The notes under the pieces were generated by a model, which was not told where the DNA came from, made no database searches, and was given only the letters and a program-made list of their open reading frames with translations. DNA of 64,000 bases, taken from contig NZ_CP073347.1 in assembly GCF_024397915.1 (NCBI RefSeq), positions 1,116,001 through 1,180,000 of the forward strand, in the 5' to 3' direction. This document shows positions 52,095 through 60,951 of this stretch, piece by piece (position 1 is the first letter of the stretch; every line of letters starts with the position of its first letter). Position numbers and translations under genes: made by a program. This DNA is from Marinobacterium rhizophilum (GTDB lineage Bacteria; Pseudomonadota; Gammaproteobacteria; Pseudomonadales; Balneatricaceae).

Positions 52095-52308
52095 GGTTTG
52101 CCTCTGACGTTGTTGTTTTTTGACAGCCTTGTCACTGACTGTCTAGGCCATACTAGTGCAGACCGATTAACGTTTAAAATTAATAATTATTCCAAAGAAT
52201 ACAAATAATATTTATACCCTGATGCCTGCAAACAGCTTCCCGAATGCCGCCCGGCAAAAGGCCCGCCGCCCTGCTGAGACAGCCGCTGCTACGGGACCTT
52301 GAACGACC
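52095..52308. promoter_or_regulatory. upstream region of ProX-like copy 2
   Basis: 214 bases, AT-rich around 52165-52215. Holds the promoter for the ProX-tautomerase-aldolase transcript. No gene. Confidence 0.45.
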
Positions 52309-53226
52309 TCAGGACGGCTGGTCGATACGGCACTCGGCGATCACCCAGTCGCAGAAGATATCAACGTCGGGGCATGGCGGCTTTTCCTCCGGCAAGAGCA
52401 GATAAAACCCCCGCCGGGTGTGCACCGAGGCCGCGACAGGCCGCATCAGCATGCCACTGGCCAGCAGATCCTGAATCAGGTGATTCCAGCCCAGCGCAAC
52501 GCCCTGACCACTCAAGGCTGCCTGAATCAGCAACGGGTAGTTGTTGATATAGATGTCCTTGCGACTGCCCTTGAGCTGTACATGGTTCTCGGTAAACCAG
52601 GCTTGCCAGTCCATCCAGTCCCAGCGCTCGTCTTCCAGCCGCAGCAGTGTTGTCGCCAGCAGGTCCTCGGGACTTTCAAGCCCCGGGTGCCGTGCCAGAA
52701 AGTCCGGGCTGCACACCGGAAACACCTCGGCCTCGAACAGAAAACGCGCGTCCTGGCCCGAGTCGTCCTGTTTGCCAAGCTGAATCGTGACATCAACCTC
52801 CTCGCGCAGGGATTCAGGCAGCTCGTCCGATGCCACCACGCGAATCGAAATATCCGGATGCAGCGCACGAAAGCGACTCAGGCGCGGCATCAGCCAGAAG
52901 GATGCAATGGCCAGGTCTGCCGCCACCGCCACCGTCGTGCCCTGGCTCTGGGTGCGCAACTCCTGCGCACCGTTGGCCAGCTGCTCCAGGGAACCGGCCA
53001 CGACATGGGCAAAGCTGCGACCCTCCGGCGTCAGGCGCACCGCACGGTGGGAGCGCAGGAACAGCCGCACTCCCAGGTTTTCCTCCAGCAGGCGTATCTG
53101 GCGACTGATCGCCGCCTGGGTCAGGTTCAGATCCTGCGCGGCCTGCTTGAAGCTCAGGTTGCGGGCAGCGGCATCAAACGCCACCAGCGATGACAGGGGG
53201 GGCAATTGCCGGGAAAGATTTCGCAT
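52309..53226 (-). CDS. LysR-family transcriptional regulator, GcvA-like
   Basis: 305 aa. The N-terminus MRNLSRQLPPLSSLVAFDAA with the HTH FKQAAQDLNLTQAAISRQIRLLEENLG fits the GcvA/AmpR-type LysR branch. Separate branch from LysR A and B. It follows the AcnX operon on the same strand, after a 140-base gap, and may regulate it or the ProX-like gene. Confidence 0.9.
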   Translation of the reverse strand: MRNLSRQLPPLSSLVAFDAAARNLSFKQAAQDLNLTQAAISRQIRLLEENLGVRLFLRSHRAVRLTPEGRSFAHVVAGSLEQLANGAQELRTQSQGTTVAVAADLAIASFWLMPRLSRFRALHPDISIRVVASDELPESLREEVDVTIQLGKQDDSGQDARFLFEAEVFPVCSPDFLARHPGLESPEDLLATTLLRLEDERWDWMDWQAWFTENHVQLKGSRKDIYINNYPLLIQAALSGQGVALGWNHLIQDLLASGMLMRPVAASVHTRRGFYLLLPEEKPPCPDVDIFCDWVIAECRIDQPS

Positions 53227-53367
53227 CTACAACACCGCGTTAATGGACGGAATAGTCACCCGGGAGGGCGACGTAAAACGCCCATTATGCGCAGAGACCG
53301 TCAGATCGGCTACCAGCCAATGCCAGCCAGACGTGGCAGCCTCTATCCTCACGTGCCCTGCGCGGTA

Positions 53368-53781
53368 TTACGCCTGCTGTGTCACCGAACCATCCGCTTC
53401 TATGCTGATAGGCGTGCGGGCATGCAGCGTTCTGAACGCGGTCTCGTCCAGCGCCACCACCGGGCAATGCATATCGTAGAGTGTCGATACCACCAGGGCG
53501 GCGGCCGTCACGTTGATATCGGGTTTGTTAAGCACCAGCCCGGCAGGGCCGGTGCACAGGCGCAATGATTCCCCCAGCACCCCCGGCGTTCCGGAGGAGC
53601 CGCGCGTTCCCGGCATCACCACGATCTTGCCGGTCATGACCGCGCCCACCTGTGGATGCTGCTGATCAATGATGGTGCCGGTCTCGGGATCGTAGCCGCC
53701 CCAGAAACTCAAGGGTTCATCAAGCACAAGTACGTCGCCACTGGCACTGCCCGCGTTTAATACCTTGCCCTGCAATTTCAT
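53368..53781 (-). CDS. aconitase X small (swivel-domain) subunit
   Basis: 137-aa DUF126/AcnX-S protein. The signature PLSFWGGYDPETGTIIDQQ, HPQVGAVMTGKIVVMPGTRG and GSSGTPGVLGESLRL segments are all present. It overlaps the large subunit by four bases, so they make a heterodimer. Known AcnX type II heterodimers are cis-3-hydroxy-L-proline dehydratases; archaeal relatives act on mevalonate phosphate. Here the ProX and enolase context favours a hydroxyproline-type substrate. Confidence 0.9.
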   Translation of the reverse strand: MKLQGKVLNAGSASGDVLVLDEPLSFWGGYDPETGTIIDQQHPQVGAVMTGKIVVMPGTRGSSGTPGVLGESLRLCTGPAGLVLNKPDINVTAAALVVSTLYDMHCPVVALDETAFRTLHARTPISIEADGSVTQQA

Positions 53782-55070
53782 ACCGCCGCCCTCCCCCAGA
53801 ATTCACCGCTCCACAGCTGCTCATCGCGCCAGACATCACCCCGTACGGCCGACTCGACGCACTCCTGCATGCTGCCAAAGACCACGCCCAGCTTGAGCAT
53901 ACCCGGCGCATAGTAGGCCCACTTGCCGGAGTTGGTCATGACCCGCCCCTGGATGCCGTTCACCACCGGCGTGAAATAGGTGCAGGTATCGACAATCATC
54001 CTGATACCGGCCTGCTCAATAATCGCCAGCCAGCCCTTTTCCCGCACCTGGTCCAGGATAAAGCGACTGGTGGATATGTAGAAATTGACCTCGGGGTGCA
54101 CCTTGCGGCCTTCCACCAGGGGGACCAGTTGCTGGAATTCGGTGTAGGAAAAATGCGGCGTGCCCAGGCAGACAGCCCCCAGTTTCCCTGCGGTGGAGTT
54201 GGTCAGGGCATCCCGTGCCTTGATCAGCATCTGCGGGCTGATATCAACGACCCTGTCGGGCTTGCCCCCCTGGAAGGCATCATCCAGGGTCGTCGCCTCC
54301 GGCGTAACCCCAACGGCATGGAACAGGCTCACCGACCCGGACGCCGCACCTGCGGCACTGATCGCCTTCAGCTGATCCTCGCTGGCCGTGGCCGGCAGGC
54401 CGTCGATAACCGGGATTTGGCTGCCGGACTCCCAGCCCAGCACGATACCCAGCACATGGTAGAAAATATCCTCCTGGCGAAGGGCCATGGGAATATCGGC
54501 CAGGCGGAACAAAATCTCGCCCCGGCGGCATTCGTCCCGATGCAAGCCGGCCAAGGGCGCTCGCCCCGTGACCGCGGCACAGATATCCAGAAAATCACCG
54601 TACTTGTTGGTACGCGCGCCCAGCACCGAATTGTAGAACGCCACGGCATTGGACTCGGAGCCGACGATCTGGTCACCCAGGCCCGGGCGCTTTTTCAGCT
54701 GATAGGGTGCGCAGGTCCAGACAACCTCGCAGCCAAGCTGCTCGTAGATCGCCATCAGGCGCTTGGCGCCCTTCACTGCCGCCTCATTGGATTTTTCCGG
54801 CCGCAGTTCCGGGTGCAGCAGATCGATAAGACCCACGTTAGTCAGCGTCGGTACCGCGACGGTACCGCCCTCGGCCAGCAGGAATTCCGCGAAATCCACC
54901 CCCACCTCGCCACTGTAAAAGCAGCTGTTGACATGGGCCAGGCTCACATCGATCAGGCAGGGTGCGCCCGACACTTCGGCCGCCTTGAGCATCACCTGCA
55001 TGGCGAGCTGCTTGGCCTTCCCTTCTGCGCCCGATAGCAGGCGCTCGTCATACTCACTCAGTTGCACCAT
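53778..55070 (-). CDS. aconitase X large (catalytic) subunit
   Basis: 430-aa DUF521/AcnX-L protein, start ATG of MVQLSEYDERLLSG; the frame extends to 55295 but that part is non-conserved. The AcnX core IDVSLAHVNSCFYSGEVGVDF with the Cys is present, along with the TNVGLIDLLHP and VTGRAPLAGLHRDECRRGE stretches. Presumed iron-sulfur or metal dehydratase partner of the small subunit. Preceded by the SDR gene at 98 bases on the same strand. Expected reaction: loss of water from cis-3-hydroxy-L-proline to give delta1-pyrroline-2-carboxylate, by family knowledge. Confidence 0.9.
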   Translation of the reverse strand: MVQLSEYDERLLSGAEGKAKQLAMQVMLKAAEVSGAPCLIDVSLAHVNSCFYSGEVGVDFAEFLLAEGGTVAVPTLTNVGLIDLLHPELRPEKSNEAAVKGAKRLMAIYEQLGCEVVWTCAPYQLKKRPGLGDQIVGSESNAVAFYNSVLGARTNKYGDFLDICAAVTGRAPLAGLHRDECRRGEILFRLADIPMALRQEDIFYHVLGIVLGWESGSQIPVIDGLPATASEDQLKAISAAGAASGSVSLFHAVGVTPEATTLDDAFQGGKPDRVVDISPQMLIKARDALTNSTAGKLGAVCLGTPHFSYTEFQQLVPLVEGRKVHPEVNFYISTSRFILDQVREKGWLAIIEQAGIRMIVDTCTYFTPVVNGIQGRVMTNSGKWAYYAPGMLKLGVVFGSMQECVESAVRGDVWRDEQLWSGEFWGRAAV

Positions 55071-55168
55071 AGGGTTTCCTCTTCTGCCCACACTGCAGGC
55101 AGGTCGCACAGTGTTGATGGGGCACCGGCACAGCGGCACGGTACCCGTAGAACAGCAGGGGCCGGCTA

Positions 55169-55939
55169 TCAGGTGCGCGGATACAGGGTTTCGGTATTGC
55201 CATCCACACCGACGATCTGGCCGGAGATATGACGGCCATAATCGGAGGTCAGGAAGCAGATCAGGTCGGCGATCTCCTCCGGGTCCACGTAGCACTGCAT
55301 GGAGGTGCCAATGGCATAGAGACGGCGCACTTCTTCAGGGTCGATATCTTCCGCCGCGGCATGGGCCTTGATGACCCGCTCCATGCGCTCGCCGTTAACG
55401 TTACCCGGCACGATGCCGTTGACGCGGATATTGTCCGGACCCAACTCCATGGCGAGCGTCTGGGTGAAACCCGTCACGGCCCACTTGGCCGCAACGTAAG
55501 GGCTGCGATTCGGGAAGCCCAGGATGCCGGCGGCAGACACCAGGTTGATGATCACACCCTGCTTCTGCGCACGGAAAACCGGCACGGCACGACGCGCACA
55601 GTAGAACTGGGCATCGATACAGACACCCATGGTCTGGCGCCACTCGTCATCGGTGACATTCTCGACCGGCTTGGTTGGGCCGCCCACGCCGGCGTTGTTT
55701 ACCAGGATATCCAGCCCGCCCGGCAGGAACTGATCAAACATGGCATCCACTTCGCTGGAACTGGACACGTCGCAGACATAGCTGGTCACCTCCGGCGGCA
55801 GCGTAGCCAGCGCTTCGCTGTCGACGTCACAGGTGAATACGGTCGCACCGAGCTTGTGCATGGCCAGCACCGTGGCCCGCCCCATGCCGGCGGCACCGGC
55901 AGAAATGAAAACCCGCTTGCCCTTGAGTGAAATCTGCAT
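55169..55939 (-). CDS. short-chain dehydrogenase/reductase
   Basis: 256-aa classical SDR. Start ATG of MQISLKGKRVF; the frame before it is non-conserved. NAD-binding motif GAAGMGRATVLAM (TGxxxGxG variant with AGAAGMG), acidic residue DVDSE for NAD preference, active site Ser in LVSAAGILGFPNRSPYVAAKWAV (Ser, Tyr, Lys). First gene of the transcript SDR-AcnX large-AcnX small, under the 48-bp element at 56065. It could oxidise a hydroxy group or reduce a pyrroline-type imine; the second is unproven. Confidence 0.9.
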   Translation of the reverse strand: MQISLKGKRVFISAGAAGMGRATVLAMHKLGATVFTCDVDSEALATLPPEVTSYVCDVSSSSEVDAMFDQFLPGGLDILVNNAGVGGPTKPVENVTDDEWRQTMGVCIDAQFYCARRAVPVFRAQKQGVIINLVSAAGILGFPNRSPYVAAKWAVTGFTQTLAMELGPDNIRVNGIVPGNVNGERMERVIKAHAAAEDIDPEEVRRLYAIGTSMQCYVDPEEIADLICFLTSDYGRHISGQIVGVDGNTETLYPRT

Positions 55940-56335
55940 GTTGACTCCGTAAAAATTGCGCCTGGTTGGCATTGTTGTTGGCCGCAAGGCTGGGATGATC
56001 GACATCCCGGGCCTGCAGAGTCGGCAACCGACCTGCGCTTAAATTATCGTTAAGCCTGAACGCCGACAAACGATATAATTTAGGCAGTTTGATTCAGTTT
56101 TGGTTATGCGAAGAGCGGGCTTTCAGCAATATTGCGTACCACCAGGCCTTGCAAACGGGAATACGGCACCGAGCCGCCCGGAAGAGAGTCCGGGCGGCCC
56201 GCAACGCATGCAATGGGAATCTGTATACAGGGGCGGAGCGGCATGCGGACATCGCTGATATCAGCGAGTAACAGCGCGAGACATGGCCTCGGCACGGCAT
56301 CGTTGTCATGACGAGCGCGTCGCCAGGGGGAGGAT
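55940..56335. promoter_or_regulatory. promoter region of the SDR-AcnX operon
   Basis: 396 bases between the SDR and enolase-family genes. Contains the 48-bp element (56065-56112). Small frames at 56089-56310 have no family features. Confidence 0.5.
56065..56112 (-). promoter_or_regulatory. 48-bp shared promoter element, copy 1
   Basis: Matches 59846-59893 at 37 of 48 positions, with two solid blocks: GACAAACGATATA at the left and TCAGTTTTGGTTA at the right. It lies upstream of the SDR-AcnX operon (minus strand). A coregulated operator, most likely for the LysR at 60005, is the simplest reading. Confidence 0.75.
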
Positions 56336-57439
56336 TTAACGGTACCGTGCTACCGGCTGTCCCAGCACATCGGCCCTGGGGCTGACCCCGAGCCCTGGCC
56401 TGTCGTCAACCCGAATACGGCTGCGCTCGACAACAGGTGCACCATCGGTCGTCTCCGTCTCGATAAGATTCATCGGGTCCCACACATGCAGCAACACACG
56501 CTCGGGCGTCGAGTGGGCCAGGTGGCTGATGGCGGCACTGGTAATGCCGCTGCCGCCCATGCACTGGATATGCACACCGACATTCAGCTCGGCGCAAAAG
56601 TCGCGCATGCGCCTTGCTGCAGACAGGCCGCCAACACGCCCCGGCTTGATACTGACCCCATCCAGCACCCCGTCTTCACGGGCCCGCAGCAATAGATTGA
56701 GGTCTGCCGCGCACTCATCCAGGATCATCGGGATGCCGCAGGCCCTGCGCAGGTCCCGGCACTCCTCGTAGGTTCGACACGGTTGCTCGAGGGTAATATC
56801 GATATCCCCGATACCACGTATAACACGCAAACCTTCATCAACTCGCCAGCCTCCATTCACGTCGACCTTGACGCTCTCGTCCCATTCCAGGCGTTCGCCA
56901 AGCGCCCGAATAAAGGCGATATCAGCCTTGGCATCACCACTGGCCTTGGCCGCAAATTGCTTGATGCCATCGCCGCGATAGCGCGCCATCATGCCCTCCA
57001 GCTGCGGATCGACACGGGCACCGATATGGGCCGAGACTTTCAGCTCCTGGCTCTGCATGCCACCGAGCAGCATGTACAGCGGCAGCCCGGTGGACTTGCC
57101 GAAAATATCCCAGCACGCCATTTCCAGCCCATGCTTGGCATAGCCGTGCCCCATCAGCAGCTGATCCATGGCCTCGCACATGACACCCAGCTGTCGCGGA
57201 TCGAGCCCGATCAGCTGCGGTGCCATCTCATCAATGGCTGCACGTACTCCGCGGGCAAAGGCTGGCAGGTAGACGGGCCCCCAGGGCACACTTTCGCCCC
57301 AGCCGATGATACCTGTATCCGTGACCAGCCTGACAATGGTGGAATCGACGCTGGCAACAACGCGCCCGCCGGACAACGCCTGACCGCCGTGCCGCCCGCG
57401 CAGGTCCACCTGGAACACGTCTATCGATGCTATTTTCAT
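56336..57439 (-). CDS. enolase-superfamily epimerase/dehydratase, Lys/Lys type (copy 1)
   Basis: 367 aa, MLE/NSAR-like. Lys165 and Lys265 form the two-base pair seen in 4-hydroxyproline betaine 2-epimerase and cis-3-hydroxy-L-proline dehydratase (both have Lys near 163 and 265). Metal ligands are Asp193, Glu218 and Asp241 (or Glu242). It differs from mandelate racemase at the acid/base residues. About 48 bases separate it from the next enolase gene upstream. Expected to epimerise or dehydrate a proline-like betaine; the exact substrate is unknown. Confidence 0.88.
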   Translation of the reverse strand: MKIASIDVFQVDLRGRHGGQALSGGRVVASVDSTIVRLVTDTGIIGWGESVPWGPVYLPAFARGVRAAIDEMAPQLIGLDPRQLGVMCEAMDQLLMGHGYAKHGLEMACWDIFGKSTGLPLYMLLGGMQSQELKVSAHIGARVDPQLEGMMARYRGDGIKQFAAKASGDAKADIAFIRALGERLEWDESVKVDVNGGWRVDEGLRVIRGIGDIDITLEQPCRTYEECRDLRRACGIPMILDECAADLNLLLRAREDGVLDGVSIKPGRVGGLSAARRMRDFCAELNVGVHIQCMGGSGITSAAISHLAHSTPERVLLHVWDPMNLIETETTDGAPVVERSRIRVDDRPGLGVSPRADVLGQPVARYR

Positions 57440-57487
57440 TTAACCCACTTCAGGCTCAGCGGCCTGCCATGCATAACGGAAGGCGGG

Positions 57488-58624
57488 TCAGTGACCCGCT
57501 GAAACCTGGTGGTCCGCACCATAAACAGCCACCGGTTCGCCCAGCACCGCCATACGCGGCTCAACCCCCAACCCCGGCTTGCCGGATGCACGCATATAAC
57601 CGTTCTCGACCTGCACGCCTTCATCGCCAAAGGTCACATCAGACATTTCCGTGCAGTCCCAGACATTCAGCAAAAGCTCCGTTGGTGTCGCATGGGCGAG
57701 ATGGGCGATTGCGGCCTGGGCAAAGGCACCACCACCGGTATCCTGAATGGTCAGCGCAATGCCCATTTCGACACAAAGCTCCTTGATCAGCCGCGCCTTT
57801 GTCAGGCCACCGACCTTGGAAACCTTAAGGTTCATGACATCGGCGGCGTCATCCCGCGAGGCGCGCAGCACTATGTCGAGGCCCTGCATAACCTCGTCCA
57901 GGATCATGGGATGGTCGGTCTGCCTGCGCACCGATAGCGTCTCTTCGTAGCTGGCGCAGGGGGACTCGATATAGAGATCAAACTCGCGCAGCGCCCGCAT
58001 GACCCGCAGGGCCGCATGTTGCTTCCAGCCAGTATTGGCGTCGACCATCAGTACTTCGCCCGGCTGTATGACCTGGGCCACGGCACGAAACTGGGAAATA
58101 TCCTTGTCAGGATCACCACTGGCCTTGGCCGAATAGTGGCTATAGCCCCGGGCACGAAAGTGCTCGATATCCGCGATCATTTCAGCCGCGGTCGGCGTGT
58201 CCGACACCGAGGCAACAATCGGCATGCGTGGCGTTGCCATGCCGCCCAGCAGATCGTACACCGGCATGCCGGTGGCCTTGCCAAGAATATCCCAGCAGGC
58301 CAGATCGAGCGCAGATTTCAGGTAAAACTGCCCCTTCAGCGTCTTGTCCATCAGACGGTTGATGTTGCCGAGTTTCCTGGGGTCCTCACCGATCAGTACC
58401 GGCGCCAGCTCGGCAATGCCAGCCCTGGCGCCTGCGGCAAAACCGGGCAAGTAGGAAATGCCAAACGGGCAGGTTTCACCCCAGCCGGTCAGGCCGGCAT
58501 CGGTCTCGATCTCCACAACGGTGCTATCCAGCGCTTCGAACGAACGCCCTCCGGACAGCCGATACGCCCCCCTGGCAAAGGGCAAAGACACCTGATACAC
58601 CGAAATTTTGCTAATTTTCATCAT
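57488..58624 (-). CDS. enolase-superfamily epimerase/dehydratase, Lys/Lys type (copy 2)
   Basis: About 378 aa. The start is one of two adjacent ATGs at 58624 and 58621. With numbering from the second, Lys166 and Lys266 (in LKVSKVGG) are the catalytic pair. The N-terminal SLPFARGAYRLSGGRSFEALDS and the WGETCPFGISYLPGFAAGARAG loop resemble cis-3-hydroxyproline dehydratase of Labrenzia. Paralogue of copy 1. Second gene after the ProX-like copy 3, in the same direction, so transport and first reaction are linked. Confidence 0.88.
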   Translation of the reverse strand: MMKISKISVYQVSLPFARGAYRLSGGRSFEALDSTVVEIETDAGLTGWGETCPFGISYLPGFAAGARAGIAELAPVLIGEDPRKLGNINRLMDKTLKGQFYLKSALDLACWDILGKATGMPVYDLLGGMATPRMPIVASVSDTPTAAEMIADIEHFRARGYSHYSAKASGDPDKDISQFRAVAQVIQPGEVLMVDANTGWKQHAALRVMRALREFDLYIESPCASYEETLSVRRQTDHPMILDEVMQGLDIVLRASRDDAADVMNLKVSKVGGLTKARLIKELCVEMGIALTIQDTGGGAFAQAAIAHLAHATPTELLLNVWDCTEMSDVTFGDEGVQVENGYMRASGKPGLGVEPRMAVLGEPVAVYGADHQVSAGH

Positions 58625-58782
58625 TGATAGCCTGACCTGTTCATTCAACACAGCTGAACGTTTTACGTGCCACAGAAGCCGGCCTTTCGCCGGGAATAGT
58701 TGTCGCGGACAGCCGCCAAAGCCGGCTGCCCATCAATCACGTCGAAACTTGCCCGGCAAGCAACCGACTGAATCCCTGTCGA
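58625..58782. other. short intergenic space
   Basis: 158 bases between ProX-like copy 3 and the enolase gene. No gene; likely part of one transcript. Confidence 0.4.
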
Positions 58783-59790
58783 CTAGAGCAACGCCGCCCT
58801 GATTTTGTCAGCGGCCTCGTCACTCACCCAGCCCTGCCACAGGTGCGGATAATTCTTCAGGAAATACTCAGCCACCTGCGCGGGCTCGGCCTTGTTGTCA
58901 TCGCCCCAGGCCAGCAGCTCGTTATACACGGTGGGATCAAAGCTAACCTTGCTCAGAAAGGCATACACCGACGGTGCCTGGTCTTTGAGCGCGCTGATCA
59001 CCAGGGTGTTTACCTGGGATGAGTTGAATCCGCCGGCATGGGGGTTTTCACATTCGGCTTCGCGGTTGCAGGCATCCAGCACCGGGTCGTGGGGATTTGT
59101 TGCCAGGCGTACCATGTCGTATTTTCCGAGGATCGAGGAAGGCCCCCAGTAATAGCCCAACCAGGGTTTCTTGCGCTTGTAGGCCGAGGCAATGGTGGCA
59201 TCCAGCGCCGCGCCCGAGCCTGGCGAGTAGTTGACATAGCTGCTGCCCAGCTCATAGGCCTTGAACAGGTTGGTGTTAACGATCTCGCAGCCCCAGCCCG
59301 GCGGGCAGTTGTAAATGCGCCCTTTCTCCGGATCGTTGGCATCGGGAAACAGGTGCTTATATTTGGGAAGATCGTGCACCGACTTCAGGTCCGGGTACGC
59401 TTCACTCAGATATTTCGGAATCCACCAGCCCTGCACACTGCCGCCCTGCACCACCTCCCCGGCAATAGTGATCATGCCGGATTCAACACCCTCGCGCACT
59501 ATCTCCTCGGCATTGGCCATCCAGAATTCAGGCGCTATGTGGGGCTGACCCTTGGCGGCCATGGTGGTGGCGGTGGGCACCGTATCACCGGGAATTAGCT
59601 GGGTCTGGCAATCATATCCGGTTTGCAGAATTTGCGATTCGATATGCGCCAGCGTGGCCGCGGATGCCCATGTCATGTTGGCAATCTTGATGACTTCATC
59701 GGTCTCGCAATCGGCACGAGCGGTGGCGGAACCTATACCGAACAACACCAGTGCGGTCGATGCGGCGGCAAAGCGCAGAACCTTTTTCAT
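58783..59790 (-). CDS. ProX-type periplasmic betaine/proline-binding protein, copy 3
   Basis: 335 aa, starting at the ATG of MKKVLRFAAASTALVLFGIG with AGGAG upstream (seven bases). Signal peptide ends near SATARA. The PPGWGCEIVN, YKRKKPWLGYYWGPSSILGKYDMV and GYDCQTQLIPGDTVPTATTMAAKG segments are nearly identical to copy 1. It leads the ProX-enolase-enolase transcript. Presumed to bind proline- or hydroxyproline-type betaines. Confidence 0.94.
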   Translation of the reverse strand: MKKVLRFAAASTALVLFGIGSATARADCETDEVIKIANMTWASAATLAHIESQILQTGYDCQTQLIPGDTVPTATTMAAKGQPHIAPEFWMANAEEIVREGVESGMITIAGEVVQGGSVQGWWIPKYLSEAYPDLKSVHDLPKYKHLFPDANDPEKGRIYNCPPGWGCEIVNTNLFKAYELGSSYVNYSPGSGAALDATIASAYKRKKPWLGYYWGPSSILGKYDMVRLATNPHDPVLDACNREAECENPHAGGFNSSQVNTLVISALKDQAPSVYAFLSKVSFDPTVYNELLAWGDDNKAEPAQVAEYFLKNYPHLWQGWVSDEAADKIRAALL

Positions 59791-60004
59791 GGAATACTCC
59801 TGAGTTCTTGTTTGAGAACTCAAGGTACCCAGCTGGCAAACCGGCGACAAACGATATATCTGCCGCGTTTTGCATCAGTTTTGGTTAAGTGAAACACCGA
59901 CCATCAGTCCCGAGGATTATCCAGCAAGGTCCCGTGGGAAGCCCGGTCCAAGGACGGGGCAGGATCAGACCAGCGCAGCCTGGCCGTCCAGCACCACAGC
60001 GGCG
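59791..60004. promoter_or_regulatory. promoter region of ProX-like copy 3
   Basis: 214 bases between ProX copy 3 and the end of the LysR. Contains the 48-bp element at 59846-59893. No gene. Confidence 0.5.
59846..59893 (-). promoter_or_regulatory. 48-bp shared promoter element, copy 2
   Basis: See 56065-56112: identical blocks GACAAACGATATA and TCAGTTTTGGTTA. Lies 56 bases before the ProX-like start codon, and close to the LysR gene. Confidence 0.75.
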
Positions 60005-60865
60005 TTAACCGAGGTTGGTTATATGCGCTTCCAGTTCCTTGGCAAAACAGCTGATGGCCTCGCTGCTTTCGCCTGCGCTGCGGTGCAGTTCGATCTCGAT
60101 GTTCCCCAGGTCCGGCAGCGACGCGCACTCATCCAGAATACGCCACTCCCCTGCCTTAACGAGGGAGGCGGACATGGCCGAGATGGCCAACCCGTTCGAG
60201 ATCGCGATATCAAAGCCCGTTACGCCCTGGCATTCAAAGGCAACGTAGGATTCAAGCCCGTGCTTGTTCAGCACATCCAGCACCCGGCGGCGATAGTCAC
60301 AGCCCTGCTCATAGAGCGCCAGCGGAATGGGGGCCGACAGGTCGGGCACGTAATCGCTGGCACCCACCCACACCAGTTTCTCCTTGCGCACGATAATGCC
60401 GCCGGGCTCCTGCGGTGAGCGGGTCACCAGAATCAGGTCCAGGTCGCCTTGATGCAGGCTGCGAAACAGCAGGGGGCTCGGAGCATTCTTGATCTGCAGC
60501 CGTATCTTGGGAAAACGCTGGATAAAACGCTTGAGCACATCCTGGATGAAACTGCGGGCATAGCCATCCGGCACACCAAAGCGCACCACACCGGCGATAT
60601 CGTCATCGTTCACCGCATGGTAGGCCTCGTCGGCCAGGGCCAGGATCTTGCGCGCATAGGCCAGCAGCGTTTCACCTTCGTGGGTCAGGCTGATGCTGTT
60701 GTAATTGCGCAGCAGCAGGGGCTTGCCCACCGACTCTTCCAGCTTTTTCAGCTGGATGCTGATCGCCGCCTGGGTACGGTGCAACGACACCGCGGCCTTG
60801 GAGATACTGCCCGCCTCGACAATGGAGACAAAGGTGACCAGCTGATTGAAATCAAAACGCTTCAT
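60005..60865 (-). CDS. LysR-family transcriptional regulator C
   Basis: 286 aa from the ATG of MKRFDFNQLVTFVSIVE; a GTG two codons earlier is possible but AGGAGTGG spacing favours the ATG. HTH ISKAAVSLHRTQAAISIQLKKLEE; effector domain in the C-terminal part. A separate LysR branch from A, B and GcvA-like. It sits at the head of the ProX-enolase-enolase run and beside one of the 48-bp elements, so it is the best candidate regulator for both operons. Confidence 0.92.
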   Translation of the reverse strand: MKRFDFNQLVTFVSIVEAGSISKAAVSLHRTQAAISIQLKKLEESVGKPLLLRNYNSISLTHEGETLLAYARKILALADEAYHAVNDDDIAGVVRFGVPDGYARSFIQDVLKRFIQRFPKIRLQIKNAPSPLLFRSLHQGDLDLILVTRSPQEPGGIIVRKEKLVWVGASDYVPDLSAPIPLALYEQGCDYRRRVLDVLNKHGLESYVAFECQGVTGFDIAISNGLAISAMSASLVKAGEWRILDECASLPDLGNIEIELHRSAGESSEAISCFAKELEAHITNLG

Positions 60866-60951
60866 TACCACTCCTGGACCAATAGCCCGACATCCCGCTC
60901 AATGGCCATGAAAACCAAAGTGGCTAGTGTGCCACGGAACCGGCAGTCGGA

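Noticed and set aside
53368..55070. ordinary aconitase for the AcnX pair
   Set aside because: The swivel domain is separate and small and the sequence carries DUF521/DUF126 signatures, which belong to AcnX, not to AcnA/AcnB.
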